Positions 10,501 through 25,710 of a stretch of 64,000 bases of DNA are shown piece after piece. The DNA is from Apis mellifera. Lineage: Eukaryota > Arthropoda > Insecta > Hymenoptera > Apidae. The stretch covers positions 11,435,550 to 11,499,549 of the forward strand of contig NC_037647.1 of assembly GCF_003254395.2 (NCBI RefSeq), given 5' to 3'. Position numbers and translations under genes: made by a program. Each line of letters begins with the position of its first letter. The first letter of the stretch is position 1. The notes below the pieces were generated by a model, which was given only the letters and a program-made list of their open reading frames with translations, made no database searches and was not told where the DNA came from.

Positions 10501-13487
10501 CCCTTAAAAATTATTATAAAAATTTCTTCAATCCGATAATTTTAGTTTAATGAATCGATTTATTTTTTTTTTTCCTCTTAATTTTCTCAAGATACCGATT
10601 ACGCAAATCTAACCTGAAATTCTGGTTATTCATTAGAGAATTTCAATAGAGAATCGATATGAAGAAGCTTTTTCAAAATCCAAAAAAGAAAAAAAAATAC
10701 TCCAATTAAAGTTTCGATTCTATTAAAGTCTCTCGCAATCAATAAAAGAAAAATCTCTCTCGATCAAATAATCGTTGAAAAGCATATCGAGGAGGTGCAG
10801 TTCTCGATTAAAATTTCAAATATAACAATACCGGATATTAAAAATTACAAAGTATTAAACTTTATCCCTTCTTTCATATCCTTTCAATTTACTTTTTAAC
10901 CGAAGATTTTATTATACGAAAGTGAAGAGAAGAGATTTACCAAAGAAGATTCATCAGAAAGTATTCAAAACTTTTTTTAATACTTTTCTCTCTCTTCCTC
11001 AGAATTTCCATGTATACACGAAATTAATGCATTCTTAATAATATCTTTAGATTCGAATGTATTCAACTGTTGCAGTTCTGTTCTCGATCGAATAAAAAAA
11101 ATTGTAATTCGAGAATTATGTTTTTCACTTTGTATGTGAACACAAGGTAAAGAAATTTTCTTAAATATCATTACGTTTAATTTGACACGAAACGAACACA
11201 TATTTTATATACAACACTATGCATAAATTTAACGAAAATTTGCATGTGCAATTTACAAGATTAAATTACAAGAAAACCTTGTCTACACGCGTGATCCTTT
11301 GACTCGATTCCTACGCTTGATTTTCAAGCCCTTCCTTTTTTCTAACCTCAATTTTCCTCGTCAAGCAAATCTCGTTTCTGGAATCACTTCACATCATTCG
11401 TTCGAGTGTCGAATCGACTTTTTCGATAAAGTCGCACGGTTATCGATTGAACTATCGAATCAGATTAATATAGCCACCTACGATGCAACATAGTCCTGAT
11501 TGATATTCACGATATAAAGGTATAAAAATAGTAATTATTTGCATGAATAAATCGAACTAAAAATAATTAAAAGTTAATTGATTTGTGGTAAACGAAAGCC
11601 GCGAAATTCAAATTGTTACATCGTTACAGTATAATTTATTGAATATAAGTCGTTGTTAAATATAATTTTGCAATATTGCGTGGATTCGAACGTATACAAA
11701 GGATAAATAGAAAGATAAAATATAAAAAAATAAAAAAAAAATGAAATAAATAAACGAATAGAATTGATCGTGACAGCTTTATTAAAAATTGTTTATGTTA
11801 TTTTTCCGCTAGATATAATGGCGTATAATATTGTCGTGTTTACGTCAAGCGATTATTCGGATGAACTTTTCATATTTGTATTAATAATAAAAAATAAAAT
11901 CATCGAATAATGTAATCTTTAAACCTATTATTTACTTTTCACAAAATATTATTGTAATTCCGACCTCTTTGCTTTTTTTACCCGTATATAAAAATCCAAA
12001 AAATATTTTATCGACCGTCCCTTTATTATCGTGGAATAATATCGTGCATTGTTGAGATCCGTAGGCGGAAGTAGTACAAGTACGCATATTGTCGGACATG
12101 GAATACGTTGAGTCCATACGGACGAAACGATAGGATGTTATCTATCTTATATCTGTTCGATTAAACGAAAGTTTCCTAATTTAACGCAAACTATTCTCTC
12201 AACGTATCCTTGTCGAGTTTAGAGAGTTGTTCGAGACGTTGAACGAGCTTTAAAATAGAATTATCGTTTAATTACATCCCCGCCGTTTTTGCATTGAAAC
12301 AGTAGCTGATATTGATTTTTTAGGTTAAGATCGTTAATGCGTGTTGAAAAACGAAAAATTATTTTGTAGCGAGATGCAATAAAATAATTTAATAGAAATT
12401 CGTGTTAACACATTATAATACATATATATATATTCATCATAATAATCTCGAATTAAGTTAACGGTTACAACGAAATACAATTATCCTAATGAATGATAAA
12501 TTAAAATGGAAACGGGTTTCTCCGACACTCAAAGGAACATCAAGGAGGAAATAATTCGATCTATTGCATTATAGGGCCAATTATCCTTCTCGAAGAACTG
12601 TTCTAATAAAAATATGCAAGAAAACGTATTAACTTTATCGCATCTAGAAACGATTAAACGTCAAGATGTTGACACGACGAAAGAGGGGAAAAGCGAAATT
12701 AATTTTCGGTTTAGCGGTTCAAGCATGGAGAAATTAAATATTTGCTGAAATTCCATGACCGGTAAATTCCCTTTTGATTTTGCACGAGTTTAAATTTTCC
12801 GGCTTGGGAATCAAAGACAATTATACACGATTTATTTATTTATTTTGATTCACTGATTCAATGATTTATTTATAAACGTATCCTGCAATTATTTTCGATT
12901 TTACAATCTGGTGGTAATTGATCGGTTTTTATTGTTTTAAAAATTTTATTATTTTTCACAAAACATTTAAATTTTTATCATTTTTAACGCGATACGAATA
13001 ACTGTCCATTATTTATTTTATTTAATACGGGAGGCAAAATTAATTATTTAAATGACTTTATTTAAGTAACGAGTGAAAAAAATTTAACTGTTGTATAAAT
13101 AATTGTATAATAATAATTGTATAATGGTACTCGTCGAATCTATTTCATTAAAAAATTTAGAGATGTGTAATGTATAATATGTGTTTTAATAAAAAAAATG
13201 GGATTGAGAAAATTAAGGATAAAAGAAAGTTCTGACAATAAATGAATCCTGTTTAATACCTGGAAAATTCCCAACTAATAGACGAGCCAGACATTAAAAT
13301 GGAAAAAAATTTAACCACGGGAAAGAATGGCACGTGTTCCTGTACGAGAGGGGAGGAGAAAAATTATAAAATTAAAAAATACGAAATTTGATTTATAACG
13401 CAGAAATAAAAAGAATAATAAGAATACTTTGTTTCGAATTCATAAAAATGAATTATCTTCATGTATAAAAATTTTTTGAATGCAAAT

Positions 13488-13592
<105 letters not shown>

Positions 13593-16500
13593 CAATTTAG
13601 TGCATCAGTTCACAGAGGAAAAAAAATAGTAAGTTTATTCAAATGTCGCCACGTTTAACGTGAAAATAAGAGTGGGTATTTGTTAAATTGTATACGAGTT
13701 GACAAATATTATAATCACGTGATATTGTACCATTTGGTATTTAATGTTCTATACTTACTTGTGAACATTTTTCGGGATCTATATCAAACTAAGAATGACA
13801 TTAAATAACTTACTTGAAATTATTAAATTATTATTAAAGAAATATTTGAATATTTTCATCTTAATTGTAAATTTTAACTATCGTTTTTTTAAGATTTTCA
13901 AAATTTGTCTTTTAGAAATACATAAATGGAGAAAAATTCCAAAAACACGTTACGTAAAATTGATTATTTATTTCTAAAATTGTGTTAACAATAAAAATAA
14001 CTGGAGTGTTATTTACAAAGTTTTCAAAAACAAAAATTGATTTACCACGAGCTTTGAAACAATTTGTTTTGCATGAGTTTTTTTTTTTTGCTTTACATAA
14101 CATAAATTCATCTCACGATATTGAATATAGACCGATTCGATTCCTATGGATTTGTTCATATGTGAACATACACGTTTTCCGAAATTCTATTTCACAAAAA
14201 ATATTTAAATTCTTATTCAATATTTTGTCTTACCTTTTCCATATTTTCGTTTTAATCGTGATTGATATAAATTGCGATTACAACAGACGATGAAATAAAA
14301 TTTGTTCTTTGTTGTGGACAAATTGTGGTTTCATTTGCACGACTGTTAATTCTATTCTATTCACAATTGCAAAAAGTTTCCAACTACCAGTAGAAATTAG
14401 CTACCCGTATGAGCAACATAAATGCTACAAACATCACGATTTTCAAAGAGAAGATTATTCGATAAATTCGTCGTGATAAGCAATGTCATGGTATTTTAAC
14501 ATCATACGGAAACGTGCATCTTTTCTATAAGATTGTATATCCTATACGTATATATAAATATCGATCAAATTCGATGTGATCTCTTCTGATCTCTCCGATA
14601 TGATACAGACAACTTGTATCGTAGTATCTGTTTTTTCTGTGATTCGAATTTTATTCTAAATCCTAGTTGGGGAAACTCGTATTGCTCACGTTCCACTACG
14701 TCGCAACACGATATTGCCGTGGCATTCATTGCTGTCTCGTTGCCTTTGAGGTTAGGCTGGCATTTCCTATAAGCTCGAAACGCGTAGGTACAAATGTGCA
14801 TAGAGTGCGCAGGTCAGTTTTAATACAGATGGGAAATCTCACGTTTACAAGGACGTAAAATTTGACGGATAGAGCTCGTATGCATAACAATGTTACAACG
14901 ACGGTCACTTTGATATGACTGTGATTTTAAAGGTGTCAAGATCTTTATTAAAAATATCTCTCGCGTCTTGTCATTTTTATTATTTGTCACTACACTTGTC
15001 TTTTCGAGCATATATTTTCCTCACAAACGAAGATATGCCTGCCAACTTCACTTTTGTCTCATTGAATTGAGTCGATTCGATTAAAAAAAAAAAAAACATG
15101 TAACTCTTGACACGCGATTTAATTATTGAAATAACAGATTAAAGAACTCGTATTTTATCAGCTCTCGCACGTGACTGGATTTAATTTAGCGAGGAAAATG
15201 GGTGGCCACTGTTCGCGACGCGTACGCCACATTAAACACTTTTCGCATCTTCCTGTTTTTTTCCCCCCTCAGGCACGTTCGTTTCGCGTATGCACAACCT
15301 CGTTGTCTCCGCAGGTTTGTTTTCATGAAAATTCAAATGAGAGTTCGAAGAGGGCACGAAGAGGCCGAGCACCGGAGAAAAAGAGGGAAATTACGATACT
15401 GAATATAAAATACAATTTTAGAAAGCTTGATTCATCGCGTATGACTGAGTAAACTGAATTTAGTCGCGTTTAAAAAGCGTGCACACGTTTGAAATGCTCG
15501 TTTCCATTACTAATATGTAGGTAAAGTAGGATTCGTAATTTGACTCGTTTCATTTCCAATTTTTCACATTTCACGATAAACTATCCTAGATTTTCTATAT
15601 ATATCGCTATCATTTGCCGGTATAAATTCTCACCCGTTTCTTCGTCACTTGCAACGGAATTTCACTCGAGATCGACTTTCGTGTACAGGATGACTCGACA
15701 GAATTTCCATTCGACTTGTATAGATAAAAATTACACATTTGCAAATAATCATGAAAACTCGAAAGCAAATTTTCTGTAAATCTTCGGAATGTAATAAAAA
15801 ATATAATTCATATCTCGGCGACAAGTTAAGTTGATTGAAGTATCTTTACCGACGGATTAGAGTAATAAAACAACTTTATTAGCTTTCTCGATAAAACTGT
15901 TTTATGATTCCTTGTTCACTCACCTCGCCTTTTTATTGTCAGTTTCCACATTTCAGAATAGATTCTGTTAAAATAAACTTGTATCTAAATACGTATACTC
16001 TATAAAAATGATATGTCTTAAGCTTTTGTACGACCATGTACGCACATATGTAGTTGGCACGATGTGACAGATGCGGCGCGTTTTTACAGAAAGATGGATT
16101 ATTGCCGTACCATGACCCAAATAAACTATCCTTCTAATTTCCGTATTTCACGGAAAAATGAGATAGAGAAAAATTCATCGAATCGTGATTCCTCTCCGCT
16201 GTACAATATTTTTAATTTATTCGATATAATTTAATATTACACATTACGCGTAATAATTTTTTCGAATTGTTGCAGAATAATTCTCGTTTCTTTTTAAAAA
16301 AAATATTATTTAATAAATTAATACGCGAAAAAAAGAAAATACGAGGAAGGAAATTGCTTTATCAAAATATTCGAATATTTTATAATATCGGCTGCCACAT
16401 CGCATCGAAAACGAAAATTCATTAAACGGAAATTTAAAACGCATCGTTTAGCGTGAACAGCATTTCGTGATTATTAATTTCCTGATAATGATAATACACA

Positions 16501-18730
16501 TTAGTTTGCTTAATGTAATGAAAGTATTCGTAATTTCATTAATTCGCGAATTCCAATTACGAAAAATCAATCTCGCTTCTATAATACAAAAAATTAATAA
16601 TGAGAATTATTTGAACGTAAACTGTGGCTAAAAATATTTTATAGAGCGTAAAGTTCATTTAACGGTTAATACGTTATTTTATAGCAAGCACAGCTTTTGT
16701 CGAGAACCGTAATAACATAACCTATACGTTTGATATCACGTTCCCATTATATATTTCTATCGAAATCAAACGTTGATAAACCAGTAATATTAAAATAAAC
16801 GAAACGATAAATGATTTTACAATTGCTTCGATTAAATTACGTCGGAACAAATGTGTCGTGTAATTTCACTAAAATTTCTGTTAACCTTAATATGATCCCT
16901 TTTGCGAATCGAATAATAAATTAACGAAATAATATTGTCCACGAGTTAAAATTCCCTTCGCGTTATATAAATTATTGAAAATTATTAAATTGTATAAATT
17001 CTCTAATATAACCTCGTTCCTTTGTTAACCTCTCTGTAATTTACATACACAGATATTAAGAAATCTTTCGCGCGGCGGGTGTAAATCGGGCTTAAGGATT
17101 AAATCAGAAAATTGGAACAGCCTCGTGTAACGTGAAACGAAGGGCGTTCGAAACAATTACACCTGTCCCAGGAGTACCTTTTCAAGATCGTCTTTTAAAG
17201 TAAAGGGTAATTACACTTGGACGCCTTGTACTTAATGCAAATTACCAGGATAGAATTATGAAAATTCGTTCAACGCGATCCCACTCCCCTCCCCCCTCCA
17301 CTTTCGAAACTTTGTCTTCTTTGTGTTCCGAACCACTGAAAATTTTTAAGTTAATTTCTTAAGATTACACGGCTCGCGAAAATTCTTCCAGACAGGATAA
17401 AGGCGACTTTGCCTTAACTTTCTCTTAATTAAGAAGGTGGGTGTATATTTTTTTTATCACAATAATAATAAAATCGATGTAAGTACGAGATTTTATCGTG
17501 AAAATAATACACATAAAGGAAAGTATTTACGTATGATATGAAACGAAAAAAAAAAAAAAAGAAAAAAATCAGTTCAATCTCGCGAAACTTGATAACACGA
17601 AACATTCCTAGTATTTCTTTTTGCAGCTGCTTGAAGTTAGCCAGGAAATTTTAGGAATTTTGACACAGACTTTGTTACCCGCAAAGTTAAAGGCAAGCAT
17701 TTGCACAAAACGAAATTCCACGCGATACTCGCAATACTTTTCGTGAATGTTATAAAGCTATTTAAAAAAAAAAAAAAAAAAAAGAATATAGAAATATCAT
17801 TTGACATTAAATAAAATCATTTATTGGAAACTTTCAAATGTAGAAATTTCACTGAAATAATTATCCATCTAATAAATCTCAATTTATGTAATCCGTTATA
17901 ATTTTTTGTTTACGAAAAATATATATAAAAAAAAAGATCGTGTTTATGTACATATGACTTTGTTTTTTTATTAATTCTAACCGATTTCATAAAATAACTC
18001 CAATTCTTTATAGCTGACTTATCAAGTTTTTCTCTTTTCCGCATGGCGAAACACGTATCGTAACACAACTATCAGAAAAACACTTTCATCGTTACCGCGA
18101 AAATTGTTGCATCATATGCACACATACATCATACCATACTATTCATAAGTAGAACATTTGTAAAAAAAAAATATGAAAAATCGTTAATTTTTTAATTCTT
18201 TTATTAATATTCGAACAAGAATTTTATAAAGATAACTAATTTAAACCGGTTCACTTTTGACTTTCACGACTACATGTAATAATAAATTTTTTCTTCTGCG
18301 AAAAAGTCAGTGTGCCATTTCAAGAAATATTTACCTCTAGTCTTCCTCGCATTTTTCTATCTATTTTTCATCCGTCATGAGACACGAGAGAATTTTTAGC
18401 GTTGAAATTGAAAGCGGTTTGGTAATTGAATAATATATTGGTATATGTTATATGGTATTTCTTGATACACACTTCATATCCGAAGTACATTTCTTATCTA
18501 CTGTTTACATTTAATACGTAGATATTAAAAGAAAAACAGTTTTTCGTGGGCGAATAATTTTAATACAAACAATATCGCTAACAAAATATATGCTTCTTGC
18601 AAAGCATATACGGAATAGGCAATTTGTTGAGTACACTGCGCGAAAACTATGTCTGGACTATGATTGGATAAACTATATGAAAGAATTCGTGAAACTTGGA
18701 ATGGCAATTGATTTATCATTTATCTATAAT

Positions 18731-18793
18731 ATCTCGTATAAATCTCGTATAAATATCTCGTATAAATATCTCGTATAAATATCTCGTATAAAT
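18731..18793. repeat. Short tandem repeat, five ATCTCGTATAA units
   Basis: Five copies of ATCTCGTATAA occur with spacing of 11 to 13 bp, some separated by an extra AT. Array growth by slippage is likely. Confidence 0.9.
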
Positions 18794-21700
18794 CTTTCTT
18801 AAAAGTGTTATTTCTAAAATATCAATATGTAATTAAGGTAATTTTTATAATAAATATATAATAGTGTAATTTAATCTTGACATCTTGACAAAGTTAAATT
18901 GAACTTGAAATTTTCATTAATATTAAAATTAATAGTAAATTAATTGTCCATATATTGCAAGCATCCAATTTGTCAAAAATATAATTTTGATATTTTAAAA
19001 AAAATATATAATTTGCATAACGATTTTGCAACGAAAGTTTCAAAATTACATTTTATCACAATTTTTCCGCATTATTGCCAATAATCGATAAATCTTCAGG
19101 TTTTAACACGGCGAATTTCGTGTCCTTTCCATCATTTACGAGTAACGAAATTTTATAACCTATACCGTGTTAACGAATACATGCTCTGAGGTTTCTTCCT
19201 TCCCTGACATTTTGAAATATTTTCCTCGATGCAAAACTGTGTTCTCGTAAAAAAAAAAGAAATTTTGAACGTCTCCATAGTTTTTTGCATTATGAAAATT
19301 CATAAACACGAGAATTCCAAGTTATAAAGTGTGAAATAGATGTTAACGCGTCGACGTTTGATTTGAAATCTAAAAATTAAGATATTATATAAATTGATAT
19401 GTAAAAAATATTACCATCATTATTGACACGATTTTCCGTGTCTGGATGAATGTATCGAGAATAGAAAACAATGATTTAAAAATGTAGATTCAAATAAATG
19501 GATGAAAAAAGATTCAAGTTCTCGAATTCATATAATCGAAAATGGCGTGTAGCAATCGTATGAATTGCTTAAGCTCGTTAAATAATCTCTGTCGATAAGA
19601 TTTTAGAGATCTCGCACTTTCCATCATTTTTCTCACAGATATCATTATGCTGAAACACGTTTGAACAGTCATGGGAATTTTTAAGGAAATTGATCACGTT
19701 TTCTACGATCTTATTATGCAATTAATTCTCAAGGAGGTCTTACTTCTTCAGAAGATATTAGATAATGTCCCCAATGAATAATTCATTTAATATTGTAATG
19801 ATATTTATACAATTTTTGCATAATGTACAATAAAAACTGTATTCAAATCTGCAAAGTTAGAAAAAGTATTAAACAGTATAGGATATTTTTAAAACTGAAA
19901 CTACTGCAATATTTAAATATCTATTTTACATTTTAATTGTAATTAAAGTGATATCATGAAAATACTACAATATTAATTTTGTCAAAAACATTCTCATACT
20001 TTTAATAATCGTAAAACAAAAAATATGAAATCCTTCATTTTTGACATGTTTGAATTATTCTAGTGTTACGTGTACTTTCTAACCTATACAATTTTACGAA
20101 TTGCGTAAAAGAACAATGATGATGTAAAATCGTATTGAAAAAACAATTCACTTTCAAATTACCGACTTTCGAACATTCCAAATTTTTCTTCCATTATTCT
20201 TCAAACATTCGTATCTTCATCTCTCTGATTAAATTAGTTTAAGACCATCTCGTATCTCTTAACCTTCTTTCTCTCGAAAACTTATTTGTACATTAACTCG
20301 TTTCTAATCTCACCGATTGCAGCTACGTCACTCTTAAAGCATCTTTACATTACGGTACATTAAGCATCTTTGACGATAATAATCACTGGATGACGATCTA
20401 GAACAAATCTTTTAATCGAACTTCGACTAGAAATCGAAACTACTAACAATCGTTGGACATTCGTGTCCGCCATTTTTTTTCTCGAATTCCTTATCGAATT
20501 GGACCTTCGATCATCGATTCTCGTGCATCGTTTTGTGCCAAACTTTCGCCTTATCGTATCGCAACCGAGAATTACAACCGACCGAGGCGACAAAGTGCAT
20601 TTCCACAATGAAGCAGCGATAACGATTTCAGCTCGGCGCCGGCCACCACGATAACTGAATGAATTTTATCAGAAGCAAGCGTAATTGCTTCTAATTTTAC
20701 GCGCGTTTATCGAAATTATTGTCGACTCGTTATTCTTTTTATCACAAAAAGAGAAAAGCAAACGTAACGTTCGACGCAATTGCATATGCAATCAATATCA
20801 AAATTCATACGTTTACGGAACTTTGATCGATAATTTTGTGTTAAATATCGAAAAACGAAAGTATTGTGTTTTCACTGTTTTCTTTTTCAATCAAATTTTT
20901 TAAATTTTAATGCTCCATTAAAAAGTATTTCCGTGGGATATAAAATTTCGTATACGAAATACGAATGAAAAAAATAATGAAAATTTGAAAGTTGATTTCA
21001 CGCGTTCAAAGAGATTTTTCTATCGAAAAATAAATTGCTTTATATGCATAACCTATTATATCCCATATCCTTTCACGCAGGTTTTTATTAAAATCGGATT
21101 TTTTTAAAATCGGTAAATCTTTTATTCTCTCGCAGGATAACCTGCGAAAACTTTTCTTACCGACGGTGTGTGTAATTCCTGTGCCGACTCGATTCTCGCG
21201 AGACTAATTATCGATCTATCTCGAAAACCAATTAACGTAACGCGGCTAATCTATTCGATTATTAGGAATAATAACGGGTATACACTCGATAATGTTTCCC
21301 TTCGAAACTGTCCTCTCGATGCCCACTATCAAATTAGAAGACAGAATTCGATTTTTATCTCGATCCGTGACGACTCGATTAGCGTGCAACGAGACGATAC
21401 GTTCAACGTGATCGGTTTCATGCTATTCTTGTTATTGTTATTGTTAAATAAATCCTGAAATTAAAAATGAGAACAATTAGATACCATGTTGAATGTAACG
21501 TGCTCGCAATTGTATCGTACAGATACAAGGTATCTCGTTGCGTCAAAAGACACTTTCATGATTAATTTCTTTATCAAGGGAACAATCTTAATTCTTGGAA
21601 ATAAATTATGCAAATTTCTATGCGAAAATTTAAAAAAAAAAAAAACAGAAATATAAATACAGAGACGTCATTTGAAACGTTCTATGTTTGAATAATTAAA

Positions 21701-22278
21701 AAAAAAAAAAGAAGAAGAAAGTGAATACATACTCGATAGCACAAAAAAATTGATGCTTCAATATTTTATCCTTATCATAAATCCCGCATAGCCCTTTATT
21801 ACGCTCACAATACGTCTCTCTCTTCAAACTTGTCATAAACAGTTGTTTTATTCCATATTCCGTTGCAATAAAGAGCACGTGAAAAAATTCTATCGCGATC
21901 GTTGTACAGCTAGGTTTTGAAAAAAAAGAAAAAAAAAAAGAAAAAATTAAAGACGTCCATTAAGAGCCTCGTGAAAACGCCATTTATATTTTCATTCCTA
22001 TTCTCGAAACGATTTCTCCGGGCGGAGAAATTTAACGTTTATACCACAGGTGTAAAACGATATTTCTTTCCCGTTTCACGTTTCACTTTTTCCTCCCCAA
22101 ACGTGGAAAAAAACGTGGAAAATATTTGATCTAAGAGGAGAGAGAGATGGCAATTGTTCATCCTAATAAATTGCACTGCCCTATTCTATAAAACTAAATC
22201 AAGGTTATCCTTTCACTCGGTCAAAAAGTTTCTCTCTCTTTCTTTCTCTCTCCCTTTTAAAATCGAGAAACGAAGAGT

Positions 22279-22282
<4 letters not shown>

Positions 22283-22339
<57 letters not shown>
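22283..22339. repeat. (AG)n microsatellite
   Basis: About 28 uninterrupted AG units lie at the edge of a CpG-rich island. They generate arginine/glutamate runs in open frames here, which are artefacts. Confidence 0.95.
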
Positions 22340-22340
<1 letters not shown>

Positions 22341-25307
22341 GTTTTTCACGAAGTGAAACATTACCGAAAACCGCCGTTGATCCGGTTATCTCGAGAGGGA
22401 TAATTTTGTTAAAGCGGCGCTGTCAACGTCGACGGGACACGCACGAATGTGTCTCGAGATCTCGGGACGCGAATCGATTGAAATAAAAAAAAGTTTCGAC
22501 AAGTTGTCGATCGATAGGAGATTCGATAGGAATCGGATTAATCGAGCATCGTGTCGATGGTCGAATTGGGAAAGGGGACGAAACGATCAAGATCCCAAGA
22601 TTCAAAGGAGACGTTCAAACGTTCGACAAGTTTAAGTACAAGTTCGACGAAAGATAGTTGGCGAATTCGCTCGAGCGAGAACGAATTGGCATTCGTTTCG
22701 GTTGCTCCTAGAAACGAGATACGCACATGTGCCGGAGTGGGGGTAACTCTGAGGGAGAGAGAGAGAGAACGTGTGCGTTTCGAACGAAAGAAGAGTCTGT
22801 CCGAGTTTCGGGCGACCGTTAGGAGCCCGGCCCAATAGAAAATAAGAATTGTACTTCCTATTGCAAAGCGGCGGGGATCGCGAGATGTTTCTATCGTTTC
22901 GCGAAACTTTTTATCTATTTCTTCGATTCGTTTACGCGCGCGATAGAAAATTCTTCGATTGTATATATTTAAATTCAATTAATTAGGTCCATTAATAAAT
23001 TTATTCGAAAGTTTCTTCTTCTTATATGAAAGAAACAAGGAAAATATTGAAGTTTTCTATTTTAACGCATGCTTAGACATTTTTTCTTACGCGTTAACGA
23101 AAAGAAGGGAGGAGAGAAGTTTTTTATCACCGAGTATAAACGTTTCTACGATTCCAGGGATTCTGAAGTGGTAAACTTTTACAAAATTGAATTCGAAACG
23201 GAATGGAACACACGGTTTACAAGACGTACACTTGATTTTTATTAAAATATAGGGAATAGGTTAATAAGACGATAATTAATCGCTAAAGAAGAAAATAAGA
23301 AAATAGTGTACGTAACAAGAAAAGAGAGAGATAAATCATTATTTATTTACTTCGAGTGAGAAGAGGCTGCGTTTATAAGATGATGTAATTAATCTCTTGA
23401 TGTACACAAGATCTCGCAAGAAGAAAAATTCGCAACGATCGCCAAAGAATCGATCCATCGTTCATTTTAATTAACTGTATTGAATTGAAAAAAATCGTTG
23501 CATTACAAAAATATATAAAAATATATTTTCCTCCTATCCCTTTTAACTCGATGAATACAAAATACACCGAAAAAAAAAAAAAGAAAAACTAACACGAAAC
23601 TAAAATAAATCAATCAATGGTAAACGAGTCGTATTTTCTTTTTTTATTAACTATTTTTCAAAAAGCAACATCCGATTCGAAATTCATTTAAAAAAATAGA
23701 GGAGGATCAGCTCGTTGAATGGGAACGAAATAACGAGAATTGTAGTAGTACGAGAGGTATGCGTGTCGAGGCACGCACAAATCGAGTATCGAGAACGTAG
23801 CACAGTTTCGCGACGCAGAGGAATCCAATATTCTCGATACGACCCCACAGGTGTCATTGGTTGGTCCCATCGGGTCCCCCAAACCCGATCGAACGAACGA
23901 AGGAAGCTCGTACTTTGCTTAAAGCACGCGAACAATCCTTGGTTGGTCACTTCCTCGATTACCATGGAATAAATCGTCCCACGAATTTCTATCCCGACGT
24001 TTTTCACCACGTTGCTATTAGATTACAGAGAAGATCGATTTGATGTTCGGTCAAATATCGATTTTTCGATATTCGATTCGAGATGAAAAAATTCGAGAAA
24101 TCTAAAAATTTTCCTCCCAACACGTAATTTTCGAAAATTACGATTTTCGTAAATTAATTCGTGCAAATGTGAACGAATGCGCGTGCGAAAAGTTAATTGT
24201 CCTGCAGCTCGTATCATTAAGTTATAATTAATATTACTGTGATTAAACAACGAATTTCCAACGAATATATATATATATCGTTTTGTTTATTTGCCGTTAA
24301 ATTGCTTCGAATATTTGTTCGAAAGGAAAAAAAAAAAAAAAAGAAAGGAAATTTTACCGACCGAGCGAGCGAGCGACAATATTAAGGAAGATTACAAGCG
24401 AGAGTTTAATTAAAATTAAAAGAAGAAAAAAAAATCGAAAAGTCGTGTACGATCCACGGGAGTGCTAGTTCTTTTTTTATTCCCCCGCACGCAACCGTGT
24501 TATCATGCGAGCGATCTACACGCGTTTGATCGTTAAACTCTTAATTAGCGAGAGCGCGAAGCATTTCCGATTCTCGAAACTGTGAGGATTATCCGTCCGC
24601 TTACCCTTCTCTTTCCTTTCCACGTTGAGGCGACGCCTATCGAGATGTCCGGTAAGTGAAACGAAGGAAATTTTCGAAAAAAAAAATAACATCGTTTCCA
24701 CGACTCTTGGATTCGATACGATTGTCGAGAGAGGGAAGAAAAATGCAGGAAGAGCAATAGAGAAATCGTAAAAATTTATTCGTTCCGTTATCGTTATGTA
24801 TTAGCGGGAATGATTAAGCAACAATTTGCAACAATTTTCCGATTCTATTTAATTCTTCTCTAATCCGCCTTATCTCCTCTTCCCACTTTCTGCATCTGTC
24901 GCAACGAGTTATTCGACGATAGTTTCTCTAATCTAAGTGTTTTAGAAAAAAAAAAAAAAAAAAAATATTATCTAAAAATAGGCGGCTATCAAATCGTTTC
25001 TACCATTTTCATCTTCTCCGCGATCTTAAATTCTCCTTCTCCCCCCTCCCTCCCCCCCTTCGAGAGACGCGCGATAATGTTGGAGATAATTGAAAAAAGA
25101 AAGAATGATAATCGGTGGATCCTTATCCTAATTTCCGTTATCCGATGACTGGTAAAGTCGATAGGACCCTGTTCAGTCTCCCTTGTAACGCGCCTCTATT
25201 TGTACATAAAAGCATCTCTGAACAATTTTCGAATCTCCCGCCAAAAGGCGGCAAAAGAAAAAATTAGTTTGGAAAAAAAAGACGGAGGATCATTGAACAA
25301 CGCTTAC

Positions 25308-25670
25308 CTTGAAAATTGAAGAAATCTCCCCTCGAACGAAATATCTCCGTTCCGTTGGATCACGTGAAACGAAGATGTTAAATGCTTGCAACGCGCGCGA
25401 AAGAGAGAAAGAGAAAGAGAGAGACGAGACGGGTGGAAGAAAGATACGAAGCAGTTTTTCACACTCGAAAAAACAACTTCCGGGACGTGGTTCGCGAGGA
25501 GTAGAACGAACGGATGACGGAGTGTTGATGGTCGATCGTTGGTCGATCAAGCAGGGCCAGCGTCACGTAGAACGAAAGATAACGAAAACGAGGCGCTCGG
25601 TCGGAAGGGAAGAATAATATAACAGGTGGTACGTCGGAGTTCCTCACCGTGCAGAGTGCTAACGACGTGT
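25308..25670 (-). other. Candidate first (5' UTR) exon, possibly of DH44
   Basis: The minus strand ends this segment with TTTTCAAG followed by GTAAGCG, a near-consensus donor at 25308/25307. Its 5' side lies about 30 bp downstream of a TATA box. It contains short upstream open frames (from 25647 and 25550) with no recognisable family. The next good minus-strand acceptor attached to a known coding exon is at 3950-3949, before the DH44 signal-peptide exon, so I infer splicing to it. A separate noncoding RNA or extra 5' exons are alternatives. Confidence 0.4.
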
Positions 25671-25710
25671 GACGTGGACGGCACGGTGCGAGAGGGCTTT
25701 TATAGCCGGC
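25671..25710 (-). promoter_or_regulatory. TATA-box core promoter, minus strand
   Basis: The minus strand reads GGCTATAAAAGCC, with TATAAAAG at 25704-25697 in a G+C-rich setting. About 34 nt downstream is GTCACAC, which could act as an initiator with +1 near 25670. A CRE half site (TGACGT on plus at 25670-25675) lies in the same stretch. TATA boxes of this quality are rare in AT-rich DNA when flanked by GC, which argues against chance. Confidence 0.5.

Noticed and set aside
15171..15452. Two overlapping frames in a GC-rich patch
   Set aside because: Frames overlap on the same strand with unrelated sequences, no domain and no conserved start context.
22538..22978. 146-codon minus-strand frame and overlapping plus-strand frames in a CpG-rich island
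   Set aside because: Open on both strands because stop codons are rare in GC/GA-rich DNA. No domain and no conserved pattern.
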